Notes under the pieces: model-generated
Told to the model about the DNA's origin: nothing
What the model saw: only the letters and a program-made list of their open reading frames with translations
Database searches by the model: none
Source of the DNA: Primula veris
Taxonomy: Eukaryota; Streptophyta; Magnoliopsida; Ericales; Primulaceae
DNA: 64,000 nt
NCBI GenBank assembly: GCA_963682055.1
Contig: OY821742.1
Location: forward strand, 16,709,752 to 16,773,751
Direction of reading: 5' to 3'
Shown here: positions 32,521 through 45,854 of the stretch, one piece after another
Layout: the number at the start of each line of letters is the position of its first letter
Numbering within the stretch: position 1 is the stretch's first letter
Translations under genes and position numbers: made by a program

Positions 32521-35500
32521 ATGGCGGACGACTCCGTCTCCCTCGACATGGAAACCATTTCTCTCGGTGGCAAGGTTTTTATTCTTCCATTTTTTATTTA
32601 TTTATATACTTATATATATATGGATACTTTGCTATGTCTATGTGGTTTATCAATTCACATTTCGAATCTTGAGTTTAATTAATCCAAACTGTTGGAAATT
32701 TGATTCTTGTTGATTCTTGTTTCATGTAGTTATGTTTTTTTGTTTTCATTGTACTTAATTATTCCGTTGGAAATAGGAAATTTTGAATAAGAACATATGT
32801 TTCTTGATGTGAGAATTTGTTTTGATTCTTTCTTGTTTTATTGCATACTTTATGGGGATTTCTTTTTTTTTTTTTTGGGGGAGAAGGGGGGAATTAGTAA
32901 GTTCTTATTTATTAATGGAATCTCATTTTTATTTAATTCTTGTTTCATTTAGTTATGTTTTTCATATATGTATTGAGGGAAAATCATTTTACTTAATTAT
33001 TTCGTTGGAAATAGGAAACTGTGAATACGAAACTGTTTTCTTGATGTGGGAATTTGTTTTGATTCTTTCTTGTTTAACTTTTGGGTTAATTTTCTTTGGG
33101 AATTAGTAAGTTTTTATTTATTGATGGAAGCTCATATTACTTAATTTTTGTTGATTCATGTTTCATTTAGTTATGTTTTTCATATATGTATTGAGGGAAG
33201 ATCATTTTACTTAATTATTACGTTTGAAAAAGGAAAATGGGACTACGAAAATATTTTCTTGATGTGAGAATTTGTTTTAATTCTTTCTTGTTTTGTTGCA
33301 GAATTTATGGGGAATTCTTTTTTTTTTTGTTTTTTTTTTTTTGGGGAACTAGTAAGTTTTTATTTATTGATGGAAGCTCATATTACTTAATTCTTGTTTC
33401 ATTTAGTTATGTTTTTTTTTTTATATATATTGAGGGAAGATTATTTTACTTAATTGGAAATAAGAAATTGTGAATACGAAAATATTTTCTTGATGTGAGA
33501 ATTCATTTTGATTGCATAATTAATGGGGAATTCTTTTTTTTTTGGGTTAATTTTCTTTAGGAGTTGTTTTCTTAATTGATGGAAGATCATTTTACTTAAT
33601 TGTTAATTTTGGATCATTTATGGGGAGTTTTTTTTTTTTTTTTTTGAGTTATTTTTTTGGGAATTAGTAAGTTATTATTTATTGATGGAAGCTCATTTTA
33701 CTTAGGATGCATGGAGTTATAAATGAACCTTTTATTGATGGGATTATGTTATAATTCTTTGTTGTTTTGTTGCATTATTTGTGTGTGTGTTTTTTATTAA
33801 GTATTTTAGGAATTAGCAAGTTTGTTTAGGTGGATCTCTGGCCTTTTCACATGCTTTTGGTATTAAAAGTTGGTCATTTTGTTGTTTCAGCAATACTTTA
33901 TCATCCTTTTTATGGAAAGACTAATTCTTCCTGCTTCTATTGCTGGTTTCAAATTTTCCAAGTTTATATTTTTATTGAAGCTATGTCTCTTTTTAATAAG
34001 TTTCACCCTTTATCATGAGTTGTTTGGTTGCATCTATTTAGCTTATAAGTTGTATTCTCTATGGTTAGATTGTTTTAAAACCATTGTTATTTTATTAAAG
34101 CTAGAATGTTAAACAGGGTAAACCAGACTAGTTTCTTTGTCCCAAATAAGTTAATTTGTTTCTTAAAATCTGCCAGCTAAACAACCCAAATAAGATTTTA
34201 CTACTATCTTTCATATTTAAGTACCAGGAATTTGTATTTGTTCCTGAGAAATTTGGCTGCTCCGTGGGAAGAAAAATGTGTTACTGGTGTGTGATGATTT
34301 TTATTTGGTCTTGTGATGAAAAATAAGACTACATTGGATATTTATGGCATTAGCTGATTAACACTGAAAAATTTGTTCTTGTTGAAATTAATTGTATGCC
34401 CCCGTTTCTACATGGTATCCCCGCATTAGTAATAAACTAATCAAACCGTTTTTTTCTACTGGTTTTAGAGAATGGGTTGTTTTACCATTTTTGTTCTGCT
34501 ATATTGGATTCCTTGCTCTCACTTTGAGTTTTGGAAGAATTTTATGTCCGTAAGCAAGGAATTCTACTTATCATTTATTCTTTGTATGCTTTGAACTGGG
34601 GGTTAGTGGATATGCCAAGGCGCTTCGGAGTAATTTATCACGATTTGAATTGTTGGCTGTCAATCAATTAAATAAATATTATAATGCAGGAATATATTGT
34701 GCAAACTGGCCGTGGTCCTGTCTCTGTCATCGTATACGGAGACCAAGAAAAGCCGGCACTGGTTACTTATCCTGATTTGGCTCTAAATCGTGAGTTTGAG
34801 AGTTTCTTCCTTTCAAATACGTCTGAAGCTTATATTTTCTTAAAGTGTCACTAGTGTTTTGTTCTCATACTGTGTCGTTTGACTCTAATATAACTTTTTT
34901 TGACAGATATGTCATGTTTCCAAGGCCTGTTCTTTTGTCCTGAAGCAGCTTCTTTGTTGCTACACAACTTTTGCATCTACCATATTAGTCCGCCTGGACA
35001 CGAGGTCTGTGAGTTGGTTGGTTTCTTTAAAACAAAAAATGTAATGTACATATATCCTGACACATACTGTAATCAGATTTGTGAGCTGACAGTAGACTCC
35101 ACACAACTTTAACCCGTAAATCTGTAAAAATCCATGTAGGATCCATTGCCAACTCACAAATATGTTCTCGGGATCTGGTTAAACAAAAATATTCTTTTCG
35201 GACTATACGTTAGTTGTTGTTTTTCTTCAGTTTTATCAAGTGCCCTTTTTCATTAGATCAATTGCTAACAAAACTTTTATTGTGAACTTCCATAAGAGTT
35301 CTTGCAGTTAGGAGCAGCAGAAATTTGTCCTCATGACCCTTTGCCTTCTGTAGATGACCTGGCAGATCAAATACTTGAGGTTCTCAACTACTTCAGGTAA
35401 AATTTCCAAGTGCATCTAGATTTTACAAGAATAATGGAGTGTTGCATAAAAAAAAAGTAACTACTTTAGGACTAAAAAGTAATTTCAGTGCAATAAAGAA

Positions 35501-38004
35501 ATGTTTGCTTGTATTAATTTTGAAGTTTATCCGTGCCCTTCTAGAAAAAGAATACTTCTCATGTTTGGTTTTGTTGTTTTCATTTGGGATGAGTCTATTC
35601 CAATAGTAGTTGGTTCTAGTTATTTCTTGAAGAAATTCTTAGTTCCTTCTTTCAGCGGAATTTATAATACTTTTTATTTGTTAATATTAATTATTTTCAG
35701 GCTTGGTGCGGTGATGTGCATGGGTGTAACAGCTGGTGCCTACATACTCACTCTGTTTGCTGTACGTTCACTTTATAGTAGTTTGCTTGTGCTCTTCAAA
35801 ATAACATTGATTAGGGTTTTAAAAATTGTTTAATTGTTAATGCGCAGATGAAATACAGAGAGCGAGTTCTCGGTTTAATACTTGTATCTCCTTTATGCAA
35901 AGCTGCCTCTTGGAGTGAATGGTTGTACAATAAGGTATTTTTTACTACCCAACTTCTCTTCATTATTGTATAAGGTGTATGATTCCCTACTAACAAGTGG
36001 TTATATGAAATAGGTAATGTCAAATTTGTTATATTACTATGGCATGTGTGGTTTATTCAAGGATTTACTGCTTCAACGGTATTTCAGTAAGGTATAATTG
36101 TATTTCTAGTTTGCCCTATATATTAATGATTTTAATCTACTTATGCTTTCAATTTGATTAGATATTCAGATTGACTAATAAGATCTGTTCGACTTGTATC
36201 AGGAAGTTCGTGGTAGTCCAGAAGTCCCAGAATCTGACATTGTTCAAGCATGTAGAAAAGTATGTTTCAACAGCCCTATTTCCTTTTATTTTCATTAATT
36301 TTTAATCATTGCAGTGACCCTAATTCTAGTTGCATATTATACTTCCATAGAAACTGGTCTGGTGTGAGTTTTTATTTATTTATTCTGATTTATTTTATTG
36401 TTTTTTGGTGTTTAGTTACTGGAAGAAAGGCAGCGCGTAAACGTATGGAGGTTTCTTCAAGCAATCGACAGGTAAACAACTACAATTAAGTTTATTGATC
36501 TTTCGTTAATCCAGTTTGCAATTTAGAATGTGAAAAAGTATTAGACAATGGAACTTGTTTGCTTATATCTGTATATCTTTTTCACGTATTCACTATTTTG
36601 AGCTTAACAGCGATATTTTATAATTTTCATATTCTTGAACTTCCTTGTCTTGAGCATCTTGCAGGAGACCTGATATTACTAGTGGGTTGAAAAAACTTAA
36701 ATGTCGAACACTTATATTTGTTGGAGACTGCTCCCCCTTCCATTACGAGGCTGTCCACATGACGTCGAAGTTGGATAGAAGATACAGCGCTTTAGTCGAG
36801 GTATTTATGATTAATAATTCAATTACATGTTGCTTAAAGTTGGTGTATTCCGAATAGCAAATTCCTCACCATTGAAACTTATTTATTAATATAAAAGCAT
36901 TTGAACTCATGAACTCGGCTTTTTTGCCATTTACTAAGAATCCAAAATTTACGCTAAATTACGATGGGAAGTTTTCAAGTCTATGGACGTTCTTTAATTG
37001 CTATTCATTGAGTATTCACATTACTTATAATTCTGCCGGCAATAATTATTTCCATGTAATTTGACAGGTTTGTTGTAAACATTTGGAGTCGTATCAGCAT
37101 ATAATGATATATATATATATATCTTATTTTTGAAATAATGATATAATATATCTTAGTGGTTATTTATTGTTCTTTGGACTATATTCCCTCACTTTATGTT
37201 GGTCCCATGTTAAAAAAGAATTTTTTAATTTGTTATGGTCCCAAGTCTCCATATTCTTCTCAATTAAATTAACTACTCGTATTTGAACAGCTTGAGCCAG
37301 CTATTAAGTAAATACAAGGATTTTTATCAGAATATACCTACACAAATCCTATCATTTTCTATTTAACGGTTTGTTTGGTTGCAGTTTTATTTTAAGTTTG
37401 GGTCTTTTGCTTTTAACTTTTAAGCTGCCATGCATTTAATTAGTTAAGCTGAAGGTTTCTGTTTTTTACCTGAATAAGTTATAAGTTTTAAGCTGGACTG
37501 GCCTAGCCTTTATTGCAGTTTGGAAAAAGCTTGCTCTTTTTACCTGAAGCTGCAACCAAACAAACACTAAGGCTTGTTTAGTTTAGTTTTTAATTTGTTT
37601 TTTTTCTTGCTTAACTACTGGCCAATATTTCTTTTTTGCCCTAAAAACGATCCAGCTGGATGGCTTAAAAGTTGCAATCGGACGACCCCTTAATTAGCAT
37701 TTTTTTGTGTGTCCAAAAAGTTAAATCAAGGAAATTAATGTTTTTTTGGGTGGCGCAGGTCCAGGCTTGTGGGTCAATGGTAACAGAAGAGCAACCACAC
37801 GCAATGCTGGTTCCGATGGAATACTTTCTAATGGGCTACGGACTATACCGACCAAGCAAGCTGAGCGACAGCCCACGAAGCCCTCTCAGCCCATCGTACA
37901 TCTCCCCTGAGCTTCTCTCTCCTGAAAGCATGGGCTTGAAGCTCAAACCGATCAAGACTCGGTACTCTCCCCATGTCAAGTCCGTGGCTCATAATACTTT
38001 GTGA
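32521..38004 (+). CDS. NDRG-family protein, NDL type, 11 exons
   Basis: 353 residues. Exons: 32521-32574, 34690-34789, 34907-35004, 35308-35396, 35701-35761, 35848-35934, 36014-36091, 36203-36259, 36416-36471, 36665-36800, 37759-38004; all GT-AG with a continuous frame. Recognisable segments: [69 protein letters not shown] in the position of the alpha/beta-hydrolase nucleophile elbow but lacking a G-x-S-x-G serine, and [21 protein letters not shown] proteins keep the hydrolase fold without catalysis. In Arabidopsis, NDL proteins bind the G-protein subunit AGB1 and affect auxin transport; that role is inherited from the family, not shown here. The C-terminal 50 residues are Ser/Pro-rich. Intron 1 is 2.1 kb with tandem repeats; intron 10 carries a MITE-like repeat. 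Confidence 0.95.
32700..33720 (+). repeat. Tandem repeats in NDL intron 1
   Basis: About four to five diverged units of 218-237 bp. The marker TTCTTGATGT followed by GAGAATTTGTTTTGATTC occurs at 32801, 33038, 33256 and, partly, 33487. Each unit also contains a T-run of variable length followed by a GAATTAGTAAGTT-like segment. Confidence 0.85.
37369..37565. repeat. MITE-like element in NDL intron 10
   Basis: 197 bp flanked by a perfect 16-bp inverted repeat, GTTTGTTTGGTTGCAG at the left and its reverse complement at 37550-37565. No ORF inside. The flanks give no unambiguous target duplication, so the superfamily (hAT or PIF/Harbinger) is open. Confidence 0.7.
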
Positions 38005-39553
38005 TACTATAGGGGGGGAAAAATATCATTTCACCATTTTTTTCCCTTTAAAATATTTTTTTGTTGGATAAAAAGCATAGCTGTGGTGTATAGATAAGGG
38101 GGAGAGAATTGTTTCAAGTGAATATGAAGATAAGGTGGGAGAATTGGGATTTATTCTTTTGTAGTCTGTCATAAACATGTCATTGAGCTGTATATGTAAA
38201 TTCCCAGAGACGATTATTTATTCTTTTATGACGACGAGAAATCAATAAATTGGATGAGAAAATTAAGTATATCTCTCTCTGAGTGAATACGTCGATCAAT
38301 TATCATCCGACGAGTCTTTGCATGAAGTGTGCCAAAAAAATTATACCTATATCATTATCCATTTTCATGCTACAGCCCCCACTGAAGGGCTGTCTTTTAA
38401 GAGAGTGAAATTTGGCTAAGTTTCAAGATGGAACATAAATACATAATCTAACTTTTGATGATGAGACACAATCTCAACTTTTTGTTTAATTTTTTTATCC
38501 AATGAGTAAAGAAAGATGGATTATTAATTCTTTAGTTAAAAAAAAAACTGACCAAATAGCTGAAATTTGACACTTCCTTTTATTCAAGTCTTAGGAGTAC
38601 AATTAATTATTTGATACTTCCAATATTTATGTACATGCATGGCTTGAGTGTAATGTGTATGGTGGGTGAACTGTCATATTAGTACTAGTGAAAGGCTGTA
38701 ATGGTATAGGAACATGTAGGCAATATTACCTTTTATTTCGGGTGGGGAGGGGTGCCACCTTAATTTGATATGGTTTAATAAATGTTTGATGGGGAAATAA
38801 ACATTTATTTCGTAGATACATTGCATGTGAAATCTTGTGTTTGGTTGTTGAAGAAATTATTTACGACATGTAGAGTAATTTATAAGTAATGCAAACAAGT
38901 CCTACATCGTGCCAAAATTTTATAGGATATATATATATATATATATATATTATGAATTTATGATATATGCAAATCTGCGTTGGGTTCAACTTTACCGTAT
39001 ACAGTATAGTATATATCTAAATTTTTAATGTTAAATGACACATATTCATCTTAAATTTAATAACCACATTAATTTCACGTAAACAATGCTATCAATTTTT
39101 AATTAACAATTTCTTTTTTATTTTATTGGTAATTATTCTTATGAGAAGATTTTATAGGAGATAATAATGTTAATTGTGAGTTGTGTTTGCCATATCAGCA
39201 GTTACAAACATTAAAAAAATTATTAACTTTAACAATTTTTTTAACATTTATAACACATACTTTAACGCAACTAATGAAGATAAAAAAATACATTGTTAAC
39301 TAACTATTTTAGTTAACAATAGAGATAACAACACTATTATAGATGCTCTTATGTTTATGAAATGGTGGTTACATTGCAGTGTTTGGGATGTTGATTGTGG
39401 ATAATAAGAATTAAGTTCTTTTTTGGTTCATAATAAGAATTGAGTTCACAAAAAGTAAATTTATTCGGAGTATAATTCATGTAAGTTCGCCTGAAGTCCG
39501 TAGAGACTTAAGAGTGACCACGTCCTCCCGGCAAAAAAATAAAATACCGAAAA
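38005..39553. other. NDL 3' UTR and intergenic region
   Basis: The first 250 bp is probably the NDL 3' UTR, with an AATCAATAAATT signal near 38240. The rest is AT-rich, with an AT dinucleotide run at about 38930-38950, and no gene was seen. Confidence 0.6.
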
Positions 39554-39846
39554 TGTAACGATTCGGCCCTACGGACCGAACCGCTACGCCCGTATCAACA
39601 ATATTGTCCGCTTTGGCACAACTTCCCAGGGGGTCACCCATCCTGGTACTACTCCAAGTTAAGCACGCTTAACTGTTGAGTTCCGTCCTCGCTGTTGTGC
39701 CGCACGACTTTAAAAGGCCTTGTTGATAGGAAATGGATCTTTTTTAAGCTCATATACCACACGAGTACTCTCATATCTGTGCGATGTGGAACTGACGCAC
39801 AACACCGCACCACAGAATTTCCTTTCTGGAAATCTGGGTCGTCACA
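39554..39846 (-). repeat. Solo LTR of a Cassandra TRIM with 5S rRNA sequence
   Basis: On the minus strand the segment starts TGTGACGACC and ends GTTACA. It contains a 5S-rRNA-like stretch with the internal RNA polymerase III promoter: AGTTAAGCGTGCTTAAC (box A region) and GTAGTACCAGGATGGGTGACC-like box C in two parts (about 39620-39680). It is followed by AAAGCGGACAATAT, typical of Cassandra LTR ends. No second LTR, primer site or purine tract is adjacent, so this is a solo LTR left by recombination. A matching target duplication was not seen. It is not a functional 5S gene because the 5' third of 5S rRNA is absent. Confidence 0.88.
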
Positions 39847-40553
39847 CAAATTATGGCATTAATGGATTCAAATGATCAAAATATTACCGAGTATAGGAGG
39901 GCTTGAATCATTAAGAAACAACATCAATTTTTGAGCACTAGAAACATTTTTTTAATCAAATTTTTAATATTTCTATTCAATTGTTTTTATTTTATTTTTA
40001 AGTTGATGTAATTTTATTTTTTCTAGATTTATTTCAAGTGGTGTACTTTAATGAGAATAAATGTTTATTTAATTCATTAAATGTTCAAGTAAAACTTAGT
40101 TACAATATGTATTAATTAATATTAAAAAAAACAAAGTATCCGACCCGTGAAGTAAAACTTGAATAGTCGTTTTCCGCCGTAGTTCCCGCTAGGCTAAAAC
40201 TCAGTTGTTAAATCACATACCATAGTTGTCAACTTTGGAAACGGAAATAGGAAGCAATACGGAAAACAGAAACGAAAAACACAGTTTTGAAATTTCATGA
40301 GAAATGCCGAACAATTAAAATAAAAAAATAAAAAACATATAACACTTTTACATAACTTATACTATTAGTTTATGAATTCCATAGGGAATAAATATACAGC
40401 TAATTTTTGTTGTTGAAAACTATACAAATAATTGAAATAGATGTTCACACACACACACACAATATTATGTTTTGAGTAAGGTATATTGTGTTTAAGAATG
40501 TTATAATGGAATATTTTCAAGTTTATTAGTGGGAGTGGGAGTGGGAGTGGGAG

Positions 40554-43500
40554 ATGATGGGTGGTGAGTCGGTGGTGGTGGTGGTGTTTGATTTTGATCA
40601 CACTATAATTGAAGACAACAGTGACACCTGGATAATTACTGAATTTGGACTCTCAATTTTATTCAACCAGCTCCGCCATACCTTGCCTTGGACCCAACTC
40701 ATGGTTTCTCTCTCTCTCTCTTTATATATATATATATATATCATATCATACTATTATGCCAGTAGTGTTTACGAAGCCTTGAAACAATAATTTATAAAAA
40801 AATCTTATTAATTTATAAAATTATAAAATAGTAGTACATAGAATTAAAAGAAAAATAACTGCATGCCCCTCTCTTTTTTTTAATTTTAATTACAATAAAC
40901 GCTTTAGCTAAGATTTCACTTTTTTAAAACACTGGACTTTTGCATGCCCCTCTTCTTCTTCTTTTTTTAATTACTATAATAAAAATATTGTTACTTTCTT
41001 TTTCTTTTGTTTATTCCTAACTACTCCATGTTCTGCTATGTGGGTTTAAAAAAGAACGGTGATTGAGTGTAATGGGTTCTTAATTGATCGACTTTCTAGT
41101 CGTGATTTAGGGCGTGTTTGGCATTGACTTTTTTGGTCAAAAAGCTGCTTTGTAAAAGCAATGAGAAACAAAACTTGATTAAAAGAAGCTGTGCTGTTTG
41201 GCACAACATTAGTTTTTTTTTTCCCACTATTCCCCCTCTTCTTTTTTTCAGTAATTAAAACCAAAAACATATTATGGTCTTGTTTTTTTTTTTTTATAAA
41301 ATTCCTAAGTTGTTATGTTTTGCTATGTGGGTTTCCAAAAGAATAGTGATTTAGTCTTATGGATTCTTAATTGACTGACCTTCTAATGGTTGTTTAAACT
41401 AGCTTTGAATAAAATGGGGATTTTGGTCTTATTATTTGGTTTTGAATGCCCCCCTTTATTCATGGTTCACTCACTAAATAAATATGCATGCCTCTCTTTC
41501 TTTCTATGTTAATTACTATACCAAAAACATTATTTTTGTCTTTTTCTTTTCTTTATGCCTAACTAGTAATGTTTTGCTATGTGGGTTTCCAAAGAATGGT
41601 CATTTAGTCTTATGGGTTCTTAGTTCATTGGCTTTCTTTCTATATTTTAGCGGTGGTTTGAACTAGTTTTGAATAAAATGTGGATTTTGGTATAATTATT
41701 GGGTTTTGAATGGGCAGGGGAGGAACCGGGTATGGGCCAAAAGGGCTTATCGCACCCCCATATTGAAAAAATAATAATAATATTTGGCTGAAAAGTTGAC
41801 GATTATGGGCGTTCAGCATCTCCATAATTGCAAAAAAATAAATAATATAAAGATGCAATTCAGCACCACCCACATTCAAATTCTGGTTCCGCCACTGTGA
41901 CTGGGTTATTAGTATTACTAAGTGGCCAAGCCAATAACCTTTTATTTTTATAAAATGTTATGCGGGCGGGGTGGTGAAAGGTTAGGATCTGTAATGTTTT
42001 TTTTTGCTAAAATCCTGACAAAGATAACTATTTTCTTAATATGGGGTGTTGAACTTACTCCTCTGAGTTACTTTTTGTTGTTGTTGTTGTTGTTGCATCT
42101 TCTAAGAAAAAAACAATAGTTTTTCTGAGTATGATGATTGTTCTAAGAAAAAAACAATACTTGAGGTAGAAAAGATGTCAATTATGGTGATCTAATTGGT
42201 GGTTTAGTTTAGTCTTATGGATTTATGAATTGGCCATCTGTAAGCGTATATTTGGAATCCAACTTACCGTTTTTGTCTGCTTATGTCAAATGAAGAAATA
42301 CATCAGCTTAAATCTTAGCAGCCAAATATACACAAGATAAGCAAAAAAAAATCATATGCCTAACAACTCATACCGAGTTAGTGATATTTTGAATGCTTTA
42401 TCATCTGCTTGACAATTTGTAAGTTGAATGTATCTAAAGTTACCCCTTGTTTCGGTTATGTATTAGTATGTAGCATTGTTGATTAAGAACTGAGTAATCA
42501 TTATCACCAAAATCCTTAATTAGCTTTCTTATGCTTATCATTTTAGGATAGGATGATGGAGGAGCTCCACTCGCAAGGAAAAACAATGGAGGATATTGCC
42601 GAGTGCTTGAGACGGGCTCCTATGGATTTGTGTATAATCTCAGCCATCAAAAAGGCCCGGGACCTCGGGTAACTCATCATATATAGTTTGGTATTTTAAG
42701 TTATAATAAAGCATTACAAAGGTAGGGGGAGTAAGATATTTGAGTTGAAGGTGGAGGAAAGAAAAACAAATCATGGCCTTGTTCCATCACATCTTTTAAG
42801 TCAACCATTTCACGTATAAGTTGGTCTTAATTTGGTTCATCAGCTAAAAGTCTTGCTTTTCTGTTTTCTTATCCCTGAAATCGCTAGAAGCTCTAAAGCT
42901 TGATGAACCTACCTTTTTTCTTTCTATTGCAAAATATATCCAGCTTATTTACCATAAAACTGCAACTTAACATGAATGGATGACAACAATTAATAAGTAA
43001 AATTCCATATGGTAGATATTGTCCATGATATTTGACATTATAAGCTTTATTCATAGTGGTGCATATGAGCAAAATCACTTGTAAGAGCTAAACTGAAAGC
43101 CTACTTATTTCTTAAACAAGCTTAATTAGGAATTTAGGATGATCTCACATCTTTTTTCAGGTGACATTATTTGGGAAACTTAGGTCGGCTTTGTTTATCT
43201 CGTTTTTACTTGTTTAATTGTAGCTTTTAAGCTTACTTTCTTGCTGAAAAGCTGTTTTATTTGCTTGACAACATTATAAGCCTATAAAGTGAGTTTAGTT
43301 GTCTTTTTAACCTGAAAAAGCTTGAGCTTTGAGCTGGATGAACCTGATTTTTTTCTCATGCTCACAAAAACTCAGCCTTGTTTCTGCTTAAAAGCTGCTG
43401 CTTAACATATCCACTGAATTAGTTAATAACCTGATTTCAGTTCGTGGTTCCATAAATAACCCAAATTAGTTCCCATTATATAGGCTTACTAATTCACTCG

Positions 43501-44522
43501 CCACCTACAGTACAACTTAATGAGCCACTGTGGAAGTTTCATATGCCATATAAAAGTATGATATACTGCAGATGTGAGCTGTGGATAATCAGTGATGCAA
43601 ATCGGTTTTTCATTGACACTATCTTGAAACATTATGGTTTGCTCGAGTGTTTTACGCAAATCATCACAAATTCTAGCTTAATTGACGATAAAGGCAGGCT
43701 AAGGATCTTCCCTTATCATAATTCACCAACTCCTCACAGTTGTGATTTATGCCCTTCAAATTTATGCAAGGTAGTCCATATTTTGAAGATATTTTTTTTC
43801 CTATTTTGACATTACACAGTGTTTCTCTTTTTTGTCTCTACATGTGAAAATTAACCTTTAGTACACCAACTGTGATTGATATTTATTTCAGTATCTTCTA
43901 CTATTGATTACTATTTTTAGTTTACTGACCTACACTTTTTGGTTGATTTCTTTTACCCATTTACTATCATCTAGTTACACGAATTTTCAAGTTTGTATCC
44001 TCAACTTATACAATTAGTTTGACTTCTAAGAGGGTTGTATGTCATTTTGTTGAAAATTGGGAGTAATTTAGTGTACAAAATGAAATCTTGTTAGTGGAGT
44101 AAACCAAATTGATGGCACCATACTAACTTGACTAGAAATTGCTGTTCGGTACACAAATAAAAAGTTTCCTAGTCAATTGGACATAAATGAACCTTAATAA
44201 CCCCTCTTTACTTGTTCTAGTTCAAAAAATTCGATATCTTCAATTTCTTTTGAAATAGGGAATGATAATTGAAGATATTCGAGTTTCTATTTCGAAGAAG
44301 GGGGAAAAGAAAATGATTTATTTAGGAGATGGAAACGGGGATTATTGTCCGAGCTTGAAACTTGGAGAGAGAGACCATGTGATGCCAAAAAAGGGTTTTC
44401 CTTTGTCGAAGAAAATTTGTGATAATCGTACAGTTGTAAAAGCCAAAGTTCATGATTGGGGCAATGGAGAGGAGATGGAAAGGATACTATTGCAGCTGCT
44501 TGAAGATGCAGGACTGATATAA
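40554..44522 (+). CDS. HAD-family phosphatase, PHOSPHO/thiamine-monophosphate-phosphatase type
   Basis: 244 residues in four exons: 40554-40703, 42547-42668, 43572-43770, 44259-44522; junctions are GT-AG and the frame is continuous. Haloacid dehalogenase motifs are complete: motif I DFDHTI (nucleophile D13 and acid/base D15), motif II ISDAN, and motif IV GDGNGD at 180-185 for Mg2+. A cysteine-rich HSCDLCPSNLCKG segment (about 146-158) is typical of the PHOSPHO subfamily, which hydrolyses small phosphate esters. Arabidopsis At4g29530, annotated as pyrophosphatase or thiamine-phosphate phosphatase-like, is the probable counterpart (from memory). Substrate cannot be decided from sequence. Two ATGs lie in tandem at 40554 and 40557; either may be used. 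Intron 1 is 1.84 kb and includes a MITE-like repeat. Upstream is a GGGAGT microsatellite. Confidence 0.92.
41717..41897. repeat. MITE-like element in HAD-gene intron 1
   Basis: About 180 bp with ends CAGGGGAGGAACC and, in reverse complement, CAGTGGCGGAACC. The interior is AT-rich with GGGCTTATCGCACCCCC and no ORF. A related fragment lies in the tetraspanin intron near 50296-50500. Target duplication is not clear. Confidence 0.55.
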
Positions 44523-45854
44523 CTTTAAGATAATTGTCTTGGCTCAAGAATTAACTTCATTCAGACTTAATAACAATTTGTATTGGGAGGTGTATGATTT
44601 ATGTTCTGGAGAAAGATCTGTCATTGACTCACTTGTAAAGCATTGAGGCCTCTTCAAATTTGAATTTTATATGCAACTTTGAGGAAATTATAATTAATAG
44701 ATTGAAGTTTAGCTGAGATGTGACATGAATCCAAAGTCAGTTATTCGGATCTTCAACTAATTCCAGTTGTTACAAGAAATACAGCGCAACTTATTCAGAA
44801 CTCTGATCGTCTTCTGTGATCGTGATAAGCATTCAAGTTTTGTGAGTTCGTGCTATTTAGGTTGTGTTATCGTTAGCAATCAAGTTACGATTTTTATGTA
44901 ACATAGCATACCTTTTCACCAAGAGATGAAAGTTCATAGAGGCACAGACTTTTTTAAAACCAAACATCACAACTGCAATTTTACCAACTTGAATATAGAC
45001 AAAAAAAAATGTGTTTATTGCACCATAATGACTAAATGCCTTTTCCCAGCTGTATTGGCATATATTTCGCATATCAGATTTTGTAAATGGTAGACCAGTT
45101 TACAATAGAATGGAAGAATGATTAATTCCTCAAGCGAAAGATTATGCTTTGTTCTTAAAGCTTTATTCAGATCTCTCTATTTCTTTGTACAGAAATGATG
45201 ATTGATTCCCCAATTTGAGCATTGCTGTTTATTTGTTTGTTTCGAACTGTGCAATCTGTAAAATTCATACAATCGGATAGAGATATAGAACAAGGTTAAA
45301 CCATGATATTAAATTATTATTTAGGATCGGTTTTCCATGATGGGAGGGGTAACTTGGAAGGTCCTTACAACTTGAACCATGTTTGTTATGTATGTGATAT
45401 ATTGTATGAGAATCAAGAGCAAGTTTAAGTTTTGGCAAACTAATTCACACTTCAAAGTAATCCGGAAAATACAAGCTTCTGAGCACGGCTTATTCTCTAC
45501 GAAACATACACACCTTTTCTGTTGGTATTGGTGCTTGTAAACATACAAACATAAACAAATTTCGTTTGTATATTTAATATTTATAGACCAAGAAGTAGAG
45601 GTATAAGATTATCTGCTAATTCGGACTGATCATATAAATCTAATCCTCTCATGGAAACAAAATCCATCTTCTTAAAAACGGAATAAACGGAGGTATTCCG
45701 ACCCAAACAAACACATCTAATTCAAAATGTGCGTTTACATAATCTGCAACTTTGAATTTCACAAGGTAAGAAACTTACAAACCTACAATTTACATTTATC
45801 GACATCAACTGCACGAGTTTTTTTTTTTATGCAGCTCTTATACAGATGGTAACA
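44523..45854. other. Intergenic region between convergent HAD and PPR genes
   Basis: Contains the presumed 3' UTRs of the converging HAD gene (left) and PPR gene (right). No other gene or clear repeat was seen. Confidence 0.6.

Noticed and set aside
39600..39720. 5S rRNA gene
   Set aside because: Only the 3' two thirds of 5S-like sequence is present, inside an LTR with Cassandra ends.
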